64,000 bases of DNA from positions 5,781,001-5,845,000 of the forward strand of contig NZ_LT707064.1 of assembly GCF_900156465.1 (NCBI RefSeq), read 5' to 3'. The notes below the pieces were generated by a model that searched no databases, had not been told where the DNA came from, and saw only the letters and a program-made list of their open reading frames with translations. Shown piece after piece: positions 28,626 to 43,024 of the stretch. Every line of letters begins with the position of its first letter. Position 1 is the stretch's first letter. Source of the DNA: Pseudomonas sp. 7SR1. Lineage in GTDB: Bacteria; Pseudomonadota; Gammaproteobacteria; Pseudomonadales; Pseudomonadaceae. The position numbers were made by a program, and so were the translations under genes.

Positions 28626-29315
28626 TCACCCGGCGATATCGCGAATGGCGATCTCGCTCATGATGCGTTGCAACACCTGATCGATGGACAACTCCGTGGA
28701 ATCCAGCTGTATCGCATCGGCCGCCGGTTTTAGCGGGGCTACTGCGCGCTGGGTGTCACGCTCGTCGCGCGCACGGATCTCATCTAGCAGACTCGACAGA
28801 CTAACATCCTCGCCCTTGCCCTTCAACTGCAAATATCGGCGGCGAGCCCGCTCCTCCGCACTGGCAGTGAGGAAAATCTTCAATGGCGCGTCCGGAAACA
28901 CCACCGTTCCCATGTCCCGACCATCGGCCACCAGCCCCGGTGGTTCCTGGAATGCCCGCTGACGCTGCAGCAACGCTTCGCGCACCGCCGGTAGCGCGGC
29001 AACCTGCGAAGCGCCTGCACCCACGCTCTCGGTACGGATGACATCGCTGACTTCGTCGCCTTCCAGGATGATGCGCTGCAACTGGCCCTCGGTCGCGGCG
29101 ATGAACTGCACATCCAGATGCGCCGCCAGGGCCTTGAGCAGTTCTTCGTTGGTCAGGTCCACGCCATGGTTGCTGGCCGCGAACGCCAGCAGTCGATACA
29201 ACGCCCCCGAGTCGAGCAGGTTCCAGCCCAGTTGACGGGCCAGAATCCCGGCAACGGTGCCCTTGCCCGAGCCGCTAGGGCCATCGATGGTGATGACCGG
29301 TGTCTTGATCTTCAC
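28626..29315 (-). CDS. cmk: Cytidylate kinase
   Basis: 229-residue enzyme that phosphorylates CMP and dCMP with ATP. The P-loop is [18 protein letters not shown] near residue 8; [28 protein letters not shown] and [13 protein letters not shown] follow the family order. I chose the GTG at 29313-29315, which overlaps the upstream aroA stop (GTGA); earlier in-frame starts would run deep into aroA. Cotranscription with aroA is a known arrangement. Confidence 0.96.
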   Translation of the reverse strand: MKIKTPVITIDGPSGSGKGTVAGILARQLGWNLLDSGALYRLLAFAASNHGVDLTNEELLKALAAHLDVQFIAATEGQLQRIILEGDEVSDVIRTESVGAGASQVAALPAVREALLQRQRAFQEPPGLVADGRDMGTVVFPDAPLKIFLTASAEERARRRYLQLKGKGEDVSLSSLLDEIRARDERDTQRAVAPLKPAADAIQLDSTELSIDQVLQRIMSEIAIRDIAG

Positions 29316-31555
29316 GACTGCGCCTCTTGTGCTACTCGAATACCGACCTGCGCACACAGCGCGAGGAAGTTCGGAAACGACGTCGCGACGTTGGCACAGT
29401 CGTGGATGCGGATCGGTGCGCTGGCACGCAAGGAAGCCACGCTGAATGCCATGGCAATACGGTGGTCGCCATGCCCATGAACCTCGCCGCCGCCGATCTG
29501 GCCGCCGTCGATGATGATGCCATCCGGAGTCGGCTCGCACTTGACCCCCAGCGCCAGCAGGCCATCAGCCATCACCTGGATACGGTCCGATTCCTTGACC
29601 CGCAGCTCTTCGGCGCCAGTCAATACGGTACGCCCTTCTGCACAGGCCGCCGCCACGAACAGCACCGGGAACTCGTCGATCGCCAGCGGAACCAGCGCTT
29701 CCGGAATCTCGATACCCTTGAGTTTAGCTGCTCTTACGCGCAGGTCCGCTACGGGTTCGCCACCGACTTCACGCTGGTTTTCCAAGGTGATATCAGCGCC
29801 CATCAGGCGCAGGATATCGATCACACCGGTACGGGTCGGGTTGATGCCGACGTGTTCGAGCACCAGTTCGGAGCCCTCGGCGATAGACGCTGCCACCAGG
29901 AAGAACGCGGACGAAGAGATATCGCCTGGCACTTCGATGTGGGTGGCCGTCAGCTTGCTACCGGACTCAACGGACGCCGTGGCCCCGTCGACCGTGACCG
30001 GGTAACCGAAACCGCGCAGCATGCGCTCGGTGTGATCGCGGGTCGGGGCGGGTTCGGTGACGGTGGTCTTGCCTTCGGCATAAAGACCGGCCAGCAGCAG
30101 GCAGGATTTCACCTGGGCGCTGGCCATCGGCATGGTATAGGTCAAGCCCTTGAGCTTGTTGCCGCCACGAATGGTCATCGGCGGACGCCCGTCGGCCGCC
30201 GTCTCGATGACCGCACCCATTTCCCGCAGTGGATTGGCCACCCGATTCATCGGACGCTTGGACAACGAAGCGTCGCCGGTCAGGACACTGTCGAAGTCCT
30301 GGGCGGCCAGCAGGCCGGACAACAGGCGCATCGAGGTACCCGAGTTGCCCAGGTAGATCGGTCCAGGGGCAGGCTTGAGGCCATGCAGGCCGACCCCATG
30401 GATGGTCACGCGGCCATGATGCGGGCCTTCGATGACCACACCCATGTCGCGAAATGCCTGCAATGTCGCCAGGGCGTCTTCGCCTTCGAGGAAGCCTTCC
30501 ACCTCGGTCACGCCTTCAGCCAGGGAGCCGAGCATGATCGAGCGGTGGGAAATCGATTTATCGCCCGGTACACGAATACGCCCACTCAGGGAGCCACCAG
30601 GTTGTGCCAGGAAAATCAGATCGTTGGAATTCATAGCGTCCACATAGGCCCGACGGGCCAGGATTTTACTGAAATGCTCGCGGGCCACCCTGGCGCGTGT
30701 GAAAACGCCCAGCAATTGGTGCCCGTCCCCTGCATCGACCGCGTCGCGCAAGGCGTCGAGATCGCTGCGAAATGTATCGAGTGTGCGCAGGACAGCTTCG
30801 CGATTGGCGAGGAAGATGTCGTGCCACATGACCGGGTCGCTACCAGCGATTCTCGTGAAATCGCGGAAACCGCCGGCAGCGTAACGGAAGATCTCGAGAT
30901 TTTCATTGCGTTTGGCCAATGAATCCACCAGACCGAACGCCAACAGGTGCGGCAGATGGCTGGTAGCGGCCAGGACTTCATCATGCCGTCCGACCTGCAT
31001 GTGCTCGACATCGGCCCCCAGCTCACGCCACAAACGGTCCACCACCGCCAGCGCAGCCGGATCGGTTTGCTCCAGCGGCGTCAGAATCACCTTGTGGCGG
31101 CGAAACAGTTCGGCGTTGGAAGCTTCAACGCCGCTCTGCTCGGAACCGGCAATCGGGTGACCGGGCACGAACCGTGCCGGCATCCCACCGAAAGCCTCGG
31201 TGGCCGCCCGCACGACGTTACCCTTGGCGCTGCCGACATCGGTCAGGATCGCCTCGCCCAGGTCCATGATCGCCAGGCGCGCCAGCAATTTCTCCATGGC
31301 CAGGATCGGCACCGCCAGCTGGATGACATCGGCCCCCTGGCAAGCAGCGGCCAGGTCATCCTCGCAACGATCCACCACACCAAGCTCCACCGCCAGCTTG
31401 CGCGATTGCGGGTCCAGGTCGACACCGACCACTTCACGACACAGACCGCTCTCGCGCAGCCCCTTGGCGAACGAACCACCGATCAGCCCCAGGCCGATCA
31501 CCACCAGGCGACCGATCATAGGCACGACAGGTTGCAACGCAGTGACATCAACCAC
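29312..31555 (-). CDS. tyrA-aroA: Fused prephenate dehydrogenase / EPSP synthase
   Basis: 747-residue bifunctional protein. Residues about 15-300 are prephenate dehydrogenase of tyrosine synthesis ([32 protein letters not shown]). From about 310 onward lies 3-phosphoshikimate 1-carboxyvinyltransferase of the shikimate pathway ([41 protein letters not shown]). The fusion is typical of Pseudomonas. The GTG at 31553-31555 overlaps the hisC stop by 8 nt; an ATG 36 nt further in, at MIGRLVV, is an equally common annotation. It overlaps cmk by 4 nt at the other end. Confidence 0.96.
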   Translation of the reverse strand: MVDVTALQPVVPMIGRLVVIGLGLIGGSFAKGLRESGLCREVVGVDLDPQSRKLAVELGVVDRCEDDLAAACQGADVIQLAVPILAMEKLLARLAIMDLGEAILTDVGSAKGNVVRAATEAFGGMPARFVPGHPIAGSEQSGVEASNAELFRRHKVILTPLEQTDPAALAVVDRLWRELGADVEHMQVGRHDEVLAATSHLPHLLAFGLVDSLAKRNENLEIFRYAAGGFRDFTRIAGSDPVMWHDIFLANREAVLRTLDTFRSDLDALRDAVDAGDGHQLLGVFTRARVAREHFSKILARRAYVDAMNSNDLIFLAQPGGSLSGRIRVPGDKSISHRSIMLGSLAEGVTEVEGFLEGEDALATLQAFRDMGVVIEGPHHGRVTIHGVGLHGLKPAPGPIYLGNSGTSMRLLSGLLAAQDFDSVLTGDASLSKRPMNRVANPLREMGAVIETAADGRPPMTIRGGNKLKGLTYTMPMASAQVKSCLLLAGLYAEGKTTVTEPAPTRDHTERMLRGFGYPVTVDGATASVESGSKLTATHIEVPGDISSSAFFLVAASIAEGSELVLEHVGINPTRTGVIDILRLMGADITLENQREVGGEPVADLRVRAAKLKGIEIPEALVPLAIDEFPVLFVAAACAEGRTVLTGAEELRVKESDRIQVMADGLLALGVKCEPTPDGIIIDGGQIGGGEVHGHGDHRIAMAFSVASLRASAPIRIHDCANVATSFPNFLALCAQVGIRVAQEAQS

Positions 31556-32660
31556 AAGCCAGGACCTTGCTCAACGCCTCTAGGAAACGGCTGTTTTCCG
31601 CCGGCAAGCCAATGGTGACGCGCAGATGGTTCGGCAGGCCGTAGTTAGCCACCGGACGCACGATCACTCCTTCACGCAGCAACTCCTGGAACACCGGCGC
31701 GGCAACGCGCCCCAGGTCGACACAGATAAAGTTGCCCTTGGAGGGAATCCAGCCCAGGCCCAGTTCACGGAAGCCGGCTTCCAACTGCTGCATGCCGGCC
31801 TCGTTCAGGCGGCGACCCTGCTCGAGGTACTCCTCATCCTGGAGCGCGGCGCATGCGGCAGCCAGGGCAAAACTGTTGACGTTGAACGGCTGGCGTACGC
31901 GGTTAAGCACATCGGCCACCACGGCAGTGGACAGGCCATAGCCGACCCGCAGCGACGCCAGGCCGTAGGCCTTGGAGAACGTGCGCGAGACCAGCAGGTT
32001 TGGGTAGGCCGCGAGGAAATCCAGGCCATCGGGCAGTTCGCTCCCCTCGGCATACTCGATGTATGCCTCGTCCAGCACCACCAGTACATGCTCAGGAACG
32101 TCCTGCAGGAAGTCGTCCAATGCCTGGGCGTCGAACCAGGTGCCGGTCGGATTGTTCGGGTTGGCGATGAAGACCACCCGGGTATTGGCATCGATGGCAG
32201 CCAGCATCGCCGGCAGATCGTGTCCGAAATCCTTGGCCGGCACCACATGCGCATCGGCACCCACGGCCTGGGTCGCGATCGGGTAGACCGCGAACGCGTG
32301 CTCGCTGAACACGGCATTGAGGCCCGGCGCGAGGTAGGCGCGCGCCACCAGCTCAAGAATGTCGTTGGAACCGTTGCCCAGGGTCACCTGGCTCAATTCA
32401 ACGCCACAGCGCTCGGCCAGCAGGCTCTTGAGGGCATAACCGTTGCCATCGGGATAACGGGTCAGATCGGCCAGTTCATCGCGAATTGCCGCCAGCGCCT
32501 TGGGGCTCGCGCCCAGGGGGTTTTCATTGCTCGCCAGCTTGACGATGCGGGTCGGATCCAGATTCAGCTCGCGGGCCAGTTCGTCCACAGGCTTGCCCGG
32601 AACGTAAGGCGAAAGTTGTTGCACGCCTGGCTGAGCCAGGGCGAGGAAGTTGCCACTCAT
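31548..32660 (-). CDS. hisC: Histidinol-phosphate / aromatic aminotransferase
   Basis: 370-residue PLP aminotransferase of class I/II. KLASNENPLGASPKA, ANPNNPTGTWF, VVLDEAYIEYAEG and the Schiff-base Lys in SRTFSKAYGLASLRVGY (about residue 228) define the family. Its position between pheA and tyrA/aroA suggests that it also serves in phenylalanine and tyrosine synthesis, as proposed for this copy (often called hisC2) in pseudomonads. The gap to pheA is 13 nt. Confidence 0.94.
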   Translation of the reverse strand: MSGNFLALAQPGVQQLSPYVPGKPVDELARELNLDPTRIVKLASNENPLGASPKALAAIRDELADLTRYPDGNGYALKSLLAERCGVELSQVTLGNGSNDILELVARAYLAPGLNAVFSEHAFAVYPIATQAVGADAHVVPAKDFGHDLPAMLAAIDANTRVVFIANPNNPTGTWFDAQALDDFLQDVPEHVLVVLDEAYIEYAEGSELPDGLDFLAAYPNLLVSRTFSKAYGLASLRVGYGLSTAVVADVLNRVRQPFNVNSFALAAACAALQDEEYLEQGRRLNEAGMQQLEAGFRELGLGWIPSKGNFICVDLGRVAAPVFQELLREGVIVRPVANYGLPNHLRVTIGLPAENSRFLEALSKVLACG

Positions 32661-32673
32661 TTGCTATCCGCCC

Positions 32674-33768
32674 TTAAAGAACTGCCTTGGGGTAGGAACC
32701 CAGCACCTTGAGTGCCACTGCTTCCTGACTGATTTTCTCCAGCACACCTTTTACCAGCGGATCGCGGTGATGGCCGACGAAATCGATGAAAAACACGTAG
32801 GTCCATTTACCGCTGCGCGAAGGACGGGTCTCGATCCGGGTCAGGTCGATACCGTTGTCGTGGAATGGCACCAGCAATTCATGGAGTGCACCGGGCTTGT
32901 TGCTCATGGAGACGATGATCGACGTCTTGTCGTCGCCAGTCGGAGGAACCTCCTGATTGCCGATCATCAGGAATCGCGTGGAGTTGTCCGGGCGATCCTC
33001 GATTTTCTCCGCCAGACGGGTCAAGCCGTAGAGACCGGCCGCCATGTCTCCGGCGATGGCCGCCGAGTTCCACTCGCCCTTGACCCGCTTGGCCGCTTCG
33101 GCGTTGCTCGATACCGCCACGCGCTCGACATTCGGGTAATGGGCATCCAGCCACTTGCGGCACTGGGCCAGGGACTGGGCATGGGAATAGATCCGGCTGA
33201 TGCTGTCGGTCTTGGTGTTTTCCCCCACCAGCAGATGGTGGTGGATGCGCAACTCCACTTCGCCACAGATCACCATGTCGTGCTCGAGGAAGCTGTCCAG
33301 CGTGTGGTTGACCGCGCCTTCGGTGGAGTTTTCCACCGGAACCACGCCAAAATTCACCGCGCCGGCCGCTACTTCACGGAAGACTTCGTCGATGGCCGCC
33401 ATCGGCTTGCTGATGACGGCATGGCCGAAGTGCTTCATGGCGGCGGCCTGGGTGAAGGTACCTTCCGGCCCCAGGTAGGCGACTTTCAACGGCTGCTCGA
33501 GTGCCAGGCACGAGGACATGATTTCACGGAACAACCGCGCCATCTCTTCGTTGCCCAAGGGTCCCTTGTTGCGCTCCATGACCCGCTTGAGCACCTGAGC
33601 CTCACGCTCGGGACGATAGAACACCGGCGTTTCGCCCTCGGCCAGGGAGGCCATCTTCACGCGAGCGACTTCCTGGGCGCAGCGTGCTCGCTCGCTGATC
33701 AACTCCAGGACTTTTTCGTCCAGGGCATCGATGCGCAGGCGCAGCGCCTTGAGTTCCTGTTCTGACAT
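32674..33768 (-). CDS. pheA: Chorismate mutase / prephenate dehydratase (P-protein)
   Basis: 364-residue bifunctional enzyme of phenylalanine synthesis. The N-terminal chorismate mutase helix bundle (about 1-90; LRLRIDALDEKVLELISERA) is followed by prephenate dehydratase (YLGPEGTFTQAAAMKHFG; the TRF motif in STRFLMIG). The C-terminal ACT feedback domain (about 275-364) contains KPGALHELL and ETRPSRSGKWTYVFFID. The start overlaps the serC stop by one base (TGATG). Confidence 0.96.
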   Translation of the reverse strand: MSEQELKALRLRIDALDEKVLELISERARCAQEVARVKMASLAEGETPVFYRPEREAQVLKRVMERNKGPLGNEEMARLFREIMSSCLALEQPLKVAYLGPEGTFTQAAAMKHFGHAVISKPMAAIDEVFREVAAGAVNFGVVPVENSTEGAVNHTLDSFLEHDMVICGEVELRIHHHLLVGENTKTDSISRIYSHAQSLAQCRKWLDAHYPNVERVAVSSNAEAAKRVKGEWNSAAIAGDMAAGLYGLTRLAEKIEDRPDNSTRFLMIGNQEVPPTGDDKTSIIVSMSNKPGALHELLVPFHDNGIDLTRIETRPSRSGKWTYVFFIDFVGHHRDPLVKGVLEKISQEAVALKVLGSYPKAVL

Positions 33769-34853
33769 CAGCCGTGTTCCTTCTCGAACTCTGCCATGTA
33801 GGCCACCAGTGCATTGACGGCATGGATGTCCACGGCGTTATAGATGGAGGCACGCATGCCACCCACGGAGCGGTGGCCCTTGAGGTTCAACAGGCCGCGT
33901 TCTTCGGCGCCTGCCAGGAACGGTTTGTCGAGACGATCGTCGGCCAGGCGGAACGGAACGTTCATCCACGAGCGATCGGTCTTGTTGATCGGGTTGCTGT
34001 ACAGGTCACTGGCATCGATGAAGTCGTAGAGCGTGCGTTGCTTCACTTCGTTGAGCTTGCCGATGGCTTCGACCCCGCCCTGCTCCTTCAGCCATTCGAA
34101 CACCAGGCCGGACAGGTACCAGGCCAGGGTCGGGGGGGTGTTGTACATGGAGCCGTTGTCGGCCGCGACCTTGTAGTCGAGCATGGTCGGGCACAGGGCG
34201 CGGGCGCGCCCCAGCAGGTCTTCACGAATGATGCTGACCAGGATGCCGCTCGGACCGATGTTCTTCTGGGCACCGGCGTAGATCATGCCGAACCGGGAGA
34301 TATCCACAGGACGCGAGAGAATATCCGACGACATGTCGGCGACCAGCGGGACATCGCCGGTTTCCGGGATCCAGTTGAACTCCAGGCCGCCGATGGTCTC
34401 ATTCGGTGCGTAGTGAACGTAAGCGGCGTCCTTGGACAGGTTCCACTCGTTCTGCCCGGGAATGGCGAAGTAATCGTAGGGCTTGGCGCTGGCCGCAACG
34501 TTCACGTGACCATAACGCGAGGCTTCTTCGATGGCTTTCTGCGACCAGATACCGGTATCGATGTAGTCGGCCTTGCCGCTTTCCGGCAGCAGGTTCAGCG
34601 GAACCTGGGCGAACTGCTGGCTGGCACCGCCCTGGAGGAACAGCACCTTGTAGTTGGACGGGATGTTCAGCAGATCACGCAGGTCCTGCTCGGCCTTGGT
34701 GGCAATGGACACGAACTCATCGCTGCGATGGCTCATTTCCATGACAGACAGGCCCTTGCCATGCCAGTCGAGAAGTTCACCCTGGGCGCGCTTCAGGACC
34801 GCTTCAGGAAGCGCCGCCGGGCCGGCACAGAAGTTATAGGCTCTCTTGCTCAC
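33768..34853 (-). CDS. serC: Phosphoserine aminotransferase
   Basis: 361-residue PLP enzyme of serine and pyridoxal phosphate synthesis. It starts with AYNFCAGPAALPEAVL; MSHRSDEF, FLQGGASQQFAQVP, the PLP Lys in YAGAQKNIGPSG and the end region KGHRSVGGMRASIYNAV match the family. The GTG at 34851-34853 gives the usual MSKRAYNF start; a TTG 6 nt upstream is the only other near choice. It is the first gene of the serC-pheA-hisC-tyrA/aroA-cmk run. Confidence 0.96.
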   Translation of the reverse strand: MSKRAYNFCAGPAALPEAVLKRAQGELLDWHGKGLSVMEMSHRSDEFVSIATKAEQDLRDLLNIPSNYKVLFLQGGASQQFAQVPLNLLPESGKADYIDTGIWSQKAIEEASRYGHVNVAASAKPYDYFAIPGQNEWNLSKDAAYVHYAPNETIGGLEFNWIPETGDVPLVADMSSDILSRPVDISRFGMIYAGAQKNIGPSGILVSIIREDLLGRARALCPTMLDYKVAADNGSMYNTPPTLAWYLSGLVFEWLKEQGGVEAIGKLNEVKQRTLYDFIDASDLYSNPINKTDRSWMNVPFRLADDRLDKPFLAGAEERGLLNLKGHRSVGGMRASIYNAVDIHAVNALVAYMAEFEKEHG

Positions 34854-35002
34854 ATCCAATCTCGCTCTGATCTGGTGGTCACTTAAATCTTTCGGTCTTC
34901 ACGGAATCGTCCCCGTGCGCTGCATGGGAGTGCATCCAATGACGCTCGGCGCCATGGGACGCTGAGCATGGGAGCGATCCTGTGCAGCATCACAAACAAC
35001 AA

Positions 35003-35026
35003 GGGGGCGAATCTTCATCCGCCCCC
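35003..35026 (-). terminator. Terminator of gyrA
   Basis: GGGGGCG (35003-35009) and CGCCCCC (35020-35026) pair. Inner bases lengthen the stem to about 10 bp around GAAG. On the minus strand it is followed by a T-rich run (TTGTTGTTTG). It lies 12 nt after the gyrA stop. Confidence 0.8.
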
Positions 35027-35037
35027 TGCGTGTCCGC

Positions 35038-37701
<2,664 letters not shown>

Positions 37702-38145
37702 GAGAAGCCTGATTCCTTTTTCTGGTGAAACTTCGTCACGCCCGGATGAGGCGAACGAAGCTCGCCGCTGCCGACCAGGTGCCGTGCAGCGACTTACGAC
37801 AAATCAACGAGTTATGCCATGGATCTGCGCAGTAAAGACTGCCTCGCGAGGCAGCCCTGGAAACCGCCGGATGTTATCACAAGAGCCGCCACGCACCTAT
37901 CCCCCTGATGCGCATGGTGTGTAGTTAGTTGACCGGTGACAGGCTGATACGGAAGCAGAGGGGCTTAGAAGCGCGGCGACTGAAGAATTTGCACTCGAAT
38001 GCAAGAAGATTTACCGGTTTCAGGAGCTTCTTCGCGAACAGGCTCGCGCCCACACGAGTGTTTTGCATGCCCAGGGTTCTTGGCACGACAAGATTGCATG
38101 CGCAAGCGAGCCAGCTCGAAGACGATGCGCCTGATAGAAACTGTC
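37702..38145. other. Intergenic region upstream of gyrA
   Basis: 444 nt without a credible gene, holding the gyrA promoter and leader and the 3' flank of mtnA. It contains a perfect 16-bp palindrome (37839-37854) and a REP-like stretch near 38027-38058 (TTCGCGAACAGGCTCGCGCC). Open frames of about 80-97 codons across it lack ribosome-binding sites and family features. Confidence 0.55.
37839..37854. promoter_or_regulatory. Perfect 16-bp palindrome in the gyrA upstream region
   Basis: CTGCCTCGCGAGGCAG is its own complement. It lies about 140 nt before the gyrA ATG, a position suited to an operator or a leader hairpin. No regulator is known to me for this sequence. Confidence 0.4.
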
Positions 38146-39222
<1,077 letters not shown>

Positions 39223-39328
39223 CCCTCACCCCGCACTCATGAACAAAAGCCGTCGATTATAGCGATCCCTCCGCGAAGACGCTCGGGTATACTTCGCCAT
39301 CCTTTATATCCGATGGAACCGATCCACG

Positions 39329-40660
39329 ATGCCCAGGACTGCCGTTGCGCTCGACTTATTATTGCTGCCGACCTGGTTGGTGCCTGTCGAACCCGCCGGT
39401 GTGGTACTCCAGGACCATGGCCTGGGCATTCGCGACGGTTGCATCGTTTTCATCGGTCCACGGGCAGAAGCCCTCAAGTGCGACGCCGCCCAGGTCCGCG
39501 AACTGCCGGGCATGCTGCTCAGCCCGGGGCTGATCAACGCCCACGGCCATGCGGCGATGACGCTGTTCCGCGGTCTGGCCGACGATCTGCCGCTGATGAC
39601 ATGGCTCGAGCAGCACATCTGGCCGGCCGAAGGCAAATGGGTCGATGAGGATTTCGTCCGCGATGGCACCGACCTGGCCATTGCCGAACAGGTCAAGGGC
39701 GGCATCACCTGCTTCTCTGACATGTATTTCTACCCCAAGGTTGCCAGCGAGCGCGTCCACAACAGCGGCATCCGCGCCCAAATCGCCATTCCTGTCCTCG
39801 ATTTCCCGATTCCCGGTGCGGCCAGCGCCGACGAAGCCATTCGTCAGGGCATCGAATTGTTTGGCGACCTCAAGCATCATCCGCGAATCAAAGTCGCATT
39901 CGGACCCCATGCGCCTTACACCGTAGGCGACGAAAACCTGGAGAAAATCCGTGTGATTGCCGAGGAACTGGATGCGGCGATTCATATGCACGTCCACGAA
40001 ACCGCATTCGAAGTGCAGCAGGCCGTGGATAAAACCGCCGAACGCCCCATGGCTCGCCTGGGCCGGCTGGGTCTTCTGGGCCCGCGCTTCCAGGCCGTGC
40101 ACATGACACAGATCAGCGATGAAGACCTCGCCTTACTGGTAGAAAGCAACTGCAGCGTCATCCATTGTCCGGAATCGAACCTTAAGCTGGCCAGCGGCTT
40201 CTGCCCGGTGGAGCGCCTGTGGCAGGCCGGCGTCAATGTAGCGATCGGCACCGACGGCGCAGCCAGCAACAACGACCTGGACCTGCTGGGCGAAACCCGC
40301 ACCGCGGCACTGTTGGCCAAGGCTGTTTCCGGCTCTGCCATGGCCCTGGACGCCCACCGCGCGTTGCGCATGGCCACGCTCAATGGCGCCCGGGCGCTGG
40401 GCATAGAGGCCATAGTCGGCTCGCTGGAGCTCGGCAAGGCTGCGGACCTGGTGGCCTTTGACCTGTCAGGCCTGGCTCAGCAACCGGTCTACGACCCGGT
40501 TTCACAACTGATCTATGCCACAGGCCGCGATCGCGTGAAACACCTGTGGGTGGCTGGCAAGCCTTTATTGGAGGACGGCCGGTTGACCCGCCTGGATGAA
40601 ACGCAACTGATCGCCACGGCGCAGGCCTGGGGACGGCGCATCAGCGGCCATGACCAATGA
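39329..40660 (+). CDS. mtaD: 5'-methylthioadenosine / S-adenosylhomocysteine deaminase
   Basis: 443-residue metal-dependent amidohydrolase of the TRZ/ATZ type. Metal ligands are seen in [20 protein letters not shown] (HxH), MHVHET and [13 protein letters not shown] (Asp). Together with the divergent mtnA it fits the Pseudomonas route in which methylthioadenosine is first deaminated to methylthioinosine, then phosphorolysed, and finally isomerised by MtnA. The phosphorylase gene is not in this window. ubiG follows 63 nt downstream. Confidence 0.9.
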   Translation: MPRTAVALDLLLLPTWLVPVEPAGVVLQDHGLGIRDGCIVFIGPRAEALKCDAAQVRELPGMLLSPGLINAHGHAAMTLFRGLADDLPLMTWLEQHIWPAEGKWVDEDFVRDGTDLAIAEQVKGGITCFSDMYFYPKVASERVHNSGIRAQIAIPVLDFPIPGAASADEAIRQGIELFGDLKHHPRIKVAFGPHAPYTVGDENLEKIRVIAEELDAAIHMHVHETAFEVQQAVDKTAERPMARLGRLGLLGPRFQAVHMTQISDEDLALLVESNCSVIHCPESNLKLASGFCPVERLWQAGVNVAIGTDGAASNNDLDLLGETRTAALLAKAVSGSAMALDAHRALRMATLNGARALGIEAIVGSLELGKAADLVAFDLSGLAQQPVYDPVSQLIYATGRDRVKHLWVAGKPLLEDGRLTRLDETQLIATAQAWGRRISGHDQ

Positions 40661-40723
40661 CCATGCCCCTTGAGCCATCGCTCGGGGCCCTGATTCTTTC
40701 AAAGTTTTTTCGAGGATTTGCAC

Positions 40724-41422
40724 ATGAGTAACGTCGACCACGCCGAAATCGCCAAGTTCGAGGCCCTCGCCCATCGCTGGTGGGATCGTGAAAGCGAGTT
40801 CAAGCCACTGCACGATATCAACCCGCTGCGGGTCAACTGGATTGACGAACGTGTCGGCCTGGCCGGCAAGAAGGTACTCGATGTCGGCTGCGGCGGCGGC
40901 ATCCTCAGTGAAGCCATGGCCCTGCGCGGGGCAACCGTGACGGGCATCGACATGGGCGAGGCGCCGCTGGCCGTGGCGCAATTGCATCAACTGGAATCCG
41001 GTGTCAACGTGGAGTACCGGCAGACCACCGCCGAAGCCCTGGCCGAGGAAATGCCCGAGCAGTTCGATGTGGTCACCTGCCTGGAAATGCTCGAGCACGT
41101 GCCCGACCCGTCCTCGGTCATCCGGGCCTGCATGCGCATGGTCAAACCCGGCGGCCAGGTATTCTTCTCCACCATCAACCGCAACCCAAAGGCGTATCTG
41201 TTCGCCATCATCGGCGCCGAATACATCATGAAGCTGCTGCCGCGCGGCACCCACGACTTCAGGAAATTCATCCGCCCCTCCGAACTGGGTGCCTGGAGCC
41301 GCATGGCCGGGCTGACCGTCAAGGACATCATCGGCCTGACCTACAACCCGCTCACCAAGCACTACAAGCTGTCTTCGGACGTTGACGTCAACTACATGAT
41401 CCAGACCCTGCGCGAGGAGTGA
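40724..41422 (+). CDS. ubiG: UbiG ubiquinone O-methyltransferase
   Basis: 232-residue S-adenosylmethionine-dependent enzyme that carries out both O-methylations of ubiquinone synthesis. It starts [20 protein letters not shown]; the SAM-binding motif is [20 protein letters not shown] (about 50-69), and [13 protein letters not shown] follows. The ATG at 40724 is preceded by GAGG; a start 6 nt earlier is less well spaced. mupP begins 4 nt after its stop, so the two are translated together. Confidence 0.96.
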   Translation: MSNVDHAEIAKFEALAHRWWDRESEFKPLHDINPLRVNWIDERVGLAGKKVLDVGCGGGILSEAMALRGATVTGIDMGEAPLAVAQLHQLESGVNVEYRQTTAEALAEEMPEQFDVVTCLEMLEHVPDPSSVIRACMRMVKPGGQVFFSTINRNPKAYLFAIIGAEYIMKLLPRGTHDFRKFIRPSELGAWSRMAGLTVKDIIGLTYNPLTKHYKLSSDVDVNYMIQTLREE

Positions 41423-41426
41423 GTCG

Positions 41427-42098
41427 ATGCGTCTCAAGGCAGTTCTTTTCGACATGGATGGCACGCTGCTCGACACGGCACCGGACTTCATCGCCATCTG
41501 CCAGGCCATGCGCGCCGACCGTGGCTTGCCACCGATGAACACCCAGCACATCCGCGACGAGATTTCCGGAGGGGCACGGGCTATGGTGGCAGTGACGTTT
41601 TCCATGGACCCTGAATCGCCGGGGTTCGAGGAGCTGCGCCAGGAATTCCTGGACCGCTACCTCAAGGGCTGCGCGATCCACAGCCATCTGTTCGACGGCA
41701 TGGCCGAGGTGCTGGCCGACATCGAAGCCGCCAATCTGGTCTGGGGCGTGGTCACCAACAAGCCGGTGCGTTTCGCCGAGCCGATCATGCAGCAGCTGGG
41801 GCTGGCCGAGCGCTCGAAGGTGCTGATCTGCCCCGATCATGTGAAGAACAGCAAGCCCGACCCGGAGCCGTTGATCCTGGCGTGCAAGATGCTCGACCTG
41901 GACCCGGCCAGCGTCCTGTTCATAGGCGACGACCTGCGGGACATCGAGTCCGGCCGCAATGCCGGCACCAGGACCTGTGCAGTGACCTACGGCTACATCC
42001 ACCCGGACGACAACCCCAGGCATTGGGGGGCGGACGTGGTGATCGATCACCCTTCGGCACTACGTGAAGTGCTGGATAACGCGTTGTGCAGTTGCTGA
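41427..42098 (+). CDS. mupP: N-acetylmuramic acid 6-phosphate phosphatase (MupP)
   Basis: 223-residue haloacid-dehalogenase-fold phosphatase. The nucleophile motif is [22 protein letters not shown] and [10 protein letters not shown] supply motifs II and III, and [16 protein letters not shown] motif IV. It resembles phosphoglycolate phosphatase, but the Pseudomonas protein at this locus, right after ubiG, is known as MupP of the cell-wall recycling pathway that bypasses de novo UDP-MurNAc synthesis. Gph activity remains an alternative reading. Confidence 0.88.
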   Translation: MRLKAVLFDMDGTLLDTAPDFIAICQAMRADRGLPPMNTQHIRDEISGGARAMVAVTFSMDPESPGFEELRQEFLDRYLKGCAIHSHLFDGMAEVLADIEAANLVWGVVTNKPVRFAEPIMQQLGLAERSKVLICPDHVKNSKPDPEPLILACKMLDLDPASVLFIGDDLRDIESGRNAGTRTCAVTYGYIHPDDNPRHWGADVVIDHPSALREVLDNALCSC

Positions 42099-42114
42099 GC
42101 TGAAGGTCGCAGTC

Positions 42115-42240
42115 GTGGCGAGGGGATTCATCCCCGCTGGGGCGCGAAGCGCCTCCCATCACGCGCTCAGAAAGCCTGGATGCCGACGGCATGAAAACAG
42201 GGCTGCATCGCAGCTCAACGGGGATGAGTCCCCTCGCCAC
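42115..42240. repeat. Paired inverted REP elements (BIME-like)
   Basis: A 25-nt arm at 42115-42139 (GTGGCGAGGGGATTCATCCC...) and its near-perfect inverse at 42216-42240 differ at two positions. Each arm also carries its own small palindrome (GGGGAT/ATCCCC). The 76-nt spacer has no gene. This is the typical head-to-head REP layout of P. fluorescens genomes, placed between mupP and the yciK-like gene. Confidence 0.8.
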
Positions 42241-42283
42241 AACAACGCATCACCACGCATCGTTTTGTTTCGTGAGGTTCTTT

Positions 42284-43024
42284 ATGTTTGATTACACCGC
42301 CCGCCCCGACCTGCTCGAAGGCCGGGTCATCCTCGTGACCGGGGCCGGTCGTGGTATCGGCGCCGCTGCTGCCAAGGCCTACGCCGCCCACGGTGCCACG
42401 GTGCTGCTGCTGGGCAAGACCGAAGCCAACCTGACCCAGGTCTATGATGAAATCGAAGCCGCCGGTCACCCACAAGCGGCCGTGATTCCGTTCAACCTGG
42501 AAACCGCCCTGCCCCATCAGTACGACGAACTGGCAGCCATGATCGAAACCGAGTTCGGTCACCTGGACGGCCTGCTGCACAACGCTTCGATCATCGGTCC
42601 GCGCACACCGCTGGAGCAGCTGTCGGGCGAAAACTTCATGCGGGTGATGCACGTGAACGTCAACGCCATGTTCATGCTCACCAGCACCTTGCTGCCTCTG
42701 CTCAAGCTGTCCAGGGATGCCTCCGTGGTGTTCACCTCCAGCAGCGTCGGACGCAAGGGCCGCGCGTACTGGGGGGCCTACGGTGTGTCCAAGTTCGCCA
42801 CCGAGGGGCTGATGCAGACCCTGGCCGACGAGGTCGATACTGTCGCGGCAGTGCGAGCCAACAGCATCAACCCGGGGGCCACCCGCACCAGCATGCGCGC
42901 CCAGGCCTATCCGGGGGAAAATCCGCTCAATAACCCGACGCCTGAAGAGATCATGCCGGTCTACCTGTACTTGATGGGCCCGGACAGCACGGGTGTCAAC
43001 GGCCAGGCCTTCAACGCCCAGTAA
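42284..43024 (+). CDS. YciK-like short-chain dehydrogenase
   Basis: 246-residue oxidoreductase of the classical SDR family. VILVTGAGRGIGAAAAKAYA binds NAD(P); HNASIIGPRTPLEQL corresponds to the NNAG strand; VVFTSSSVGRKG holds the catalytic Ser and WGAYGVSKFATEG the YxxxK pair. It matches YciK, whose substrate is not established. The ATG at 42284 follows GAGG with 7 nt spacing, after the REP pair; longer in-frame starts would run into the REP repeats. Same strand as ubiG-mupP. Confidence 0.9.
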   Translation: MFDYTARPDLLEGRVILVTGAGRGIGAAAAKAYAAHGATVLLLGKTEANLTQVYDEIEAAGHPQAAVIPFNLETALPHQYDELAAMIETEFGHLDGLLHNASIIGPRTPLEQLSGENFMRVMHVNVNAMFMLTSTLLPLLKLSRDASVVFTSSSVGRKGRAYWGAYGVSKFATEGLMQTLADEVDTVAAVRANSINPGATRTSMRAQAYPGENPLNNPTPEEIMPVYLYLMGPDSTGVNGQAFNAQ

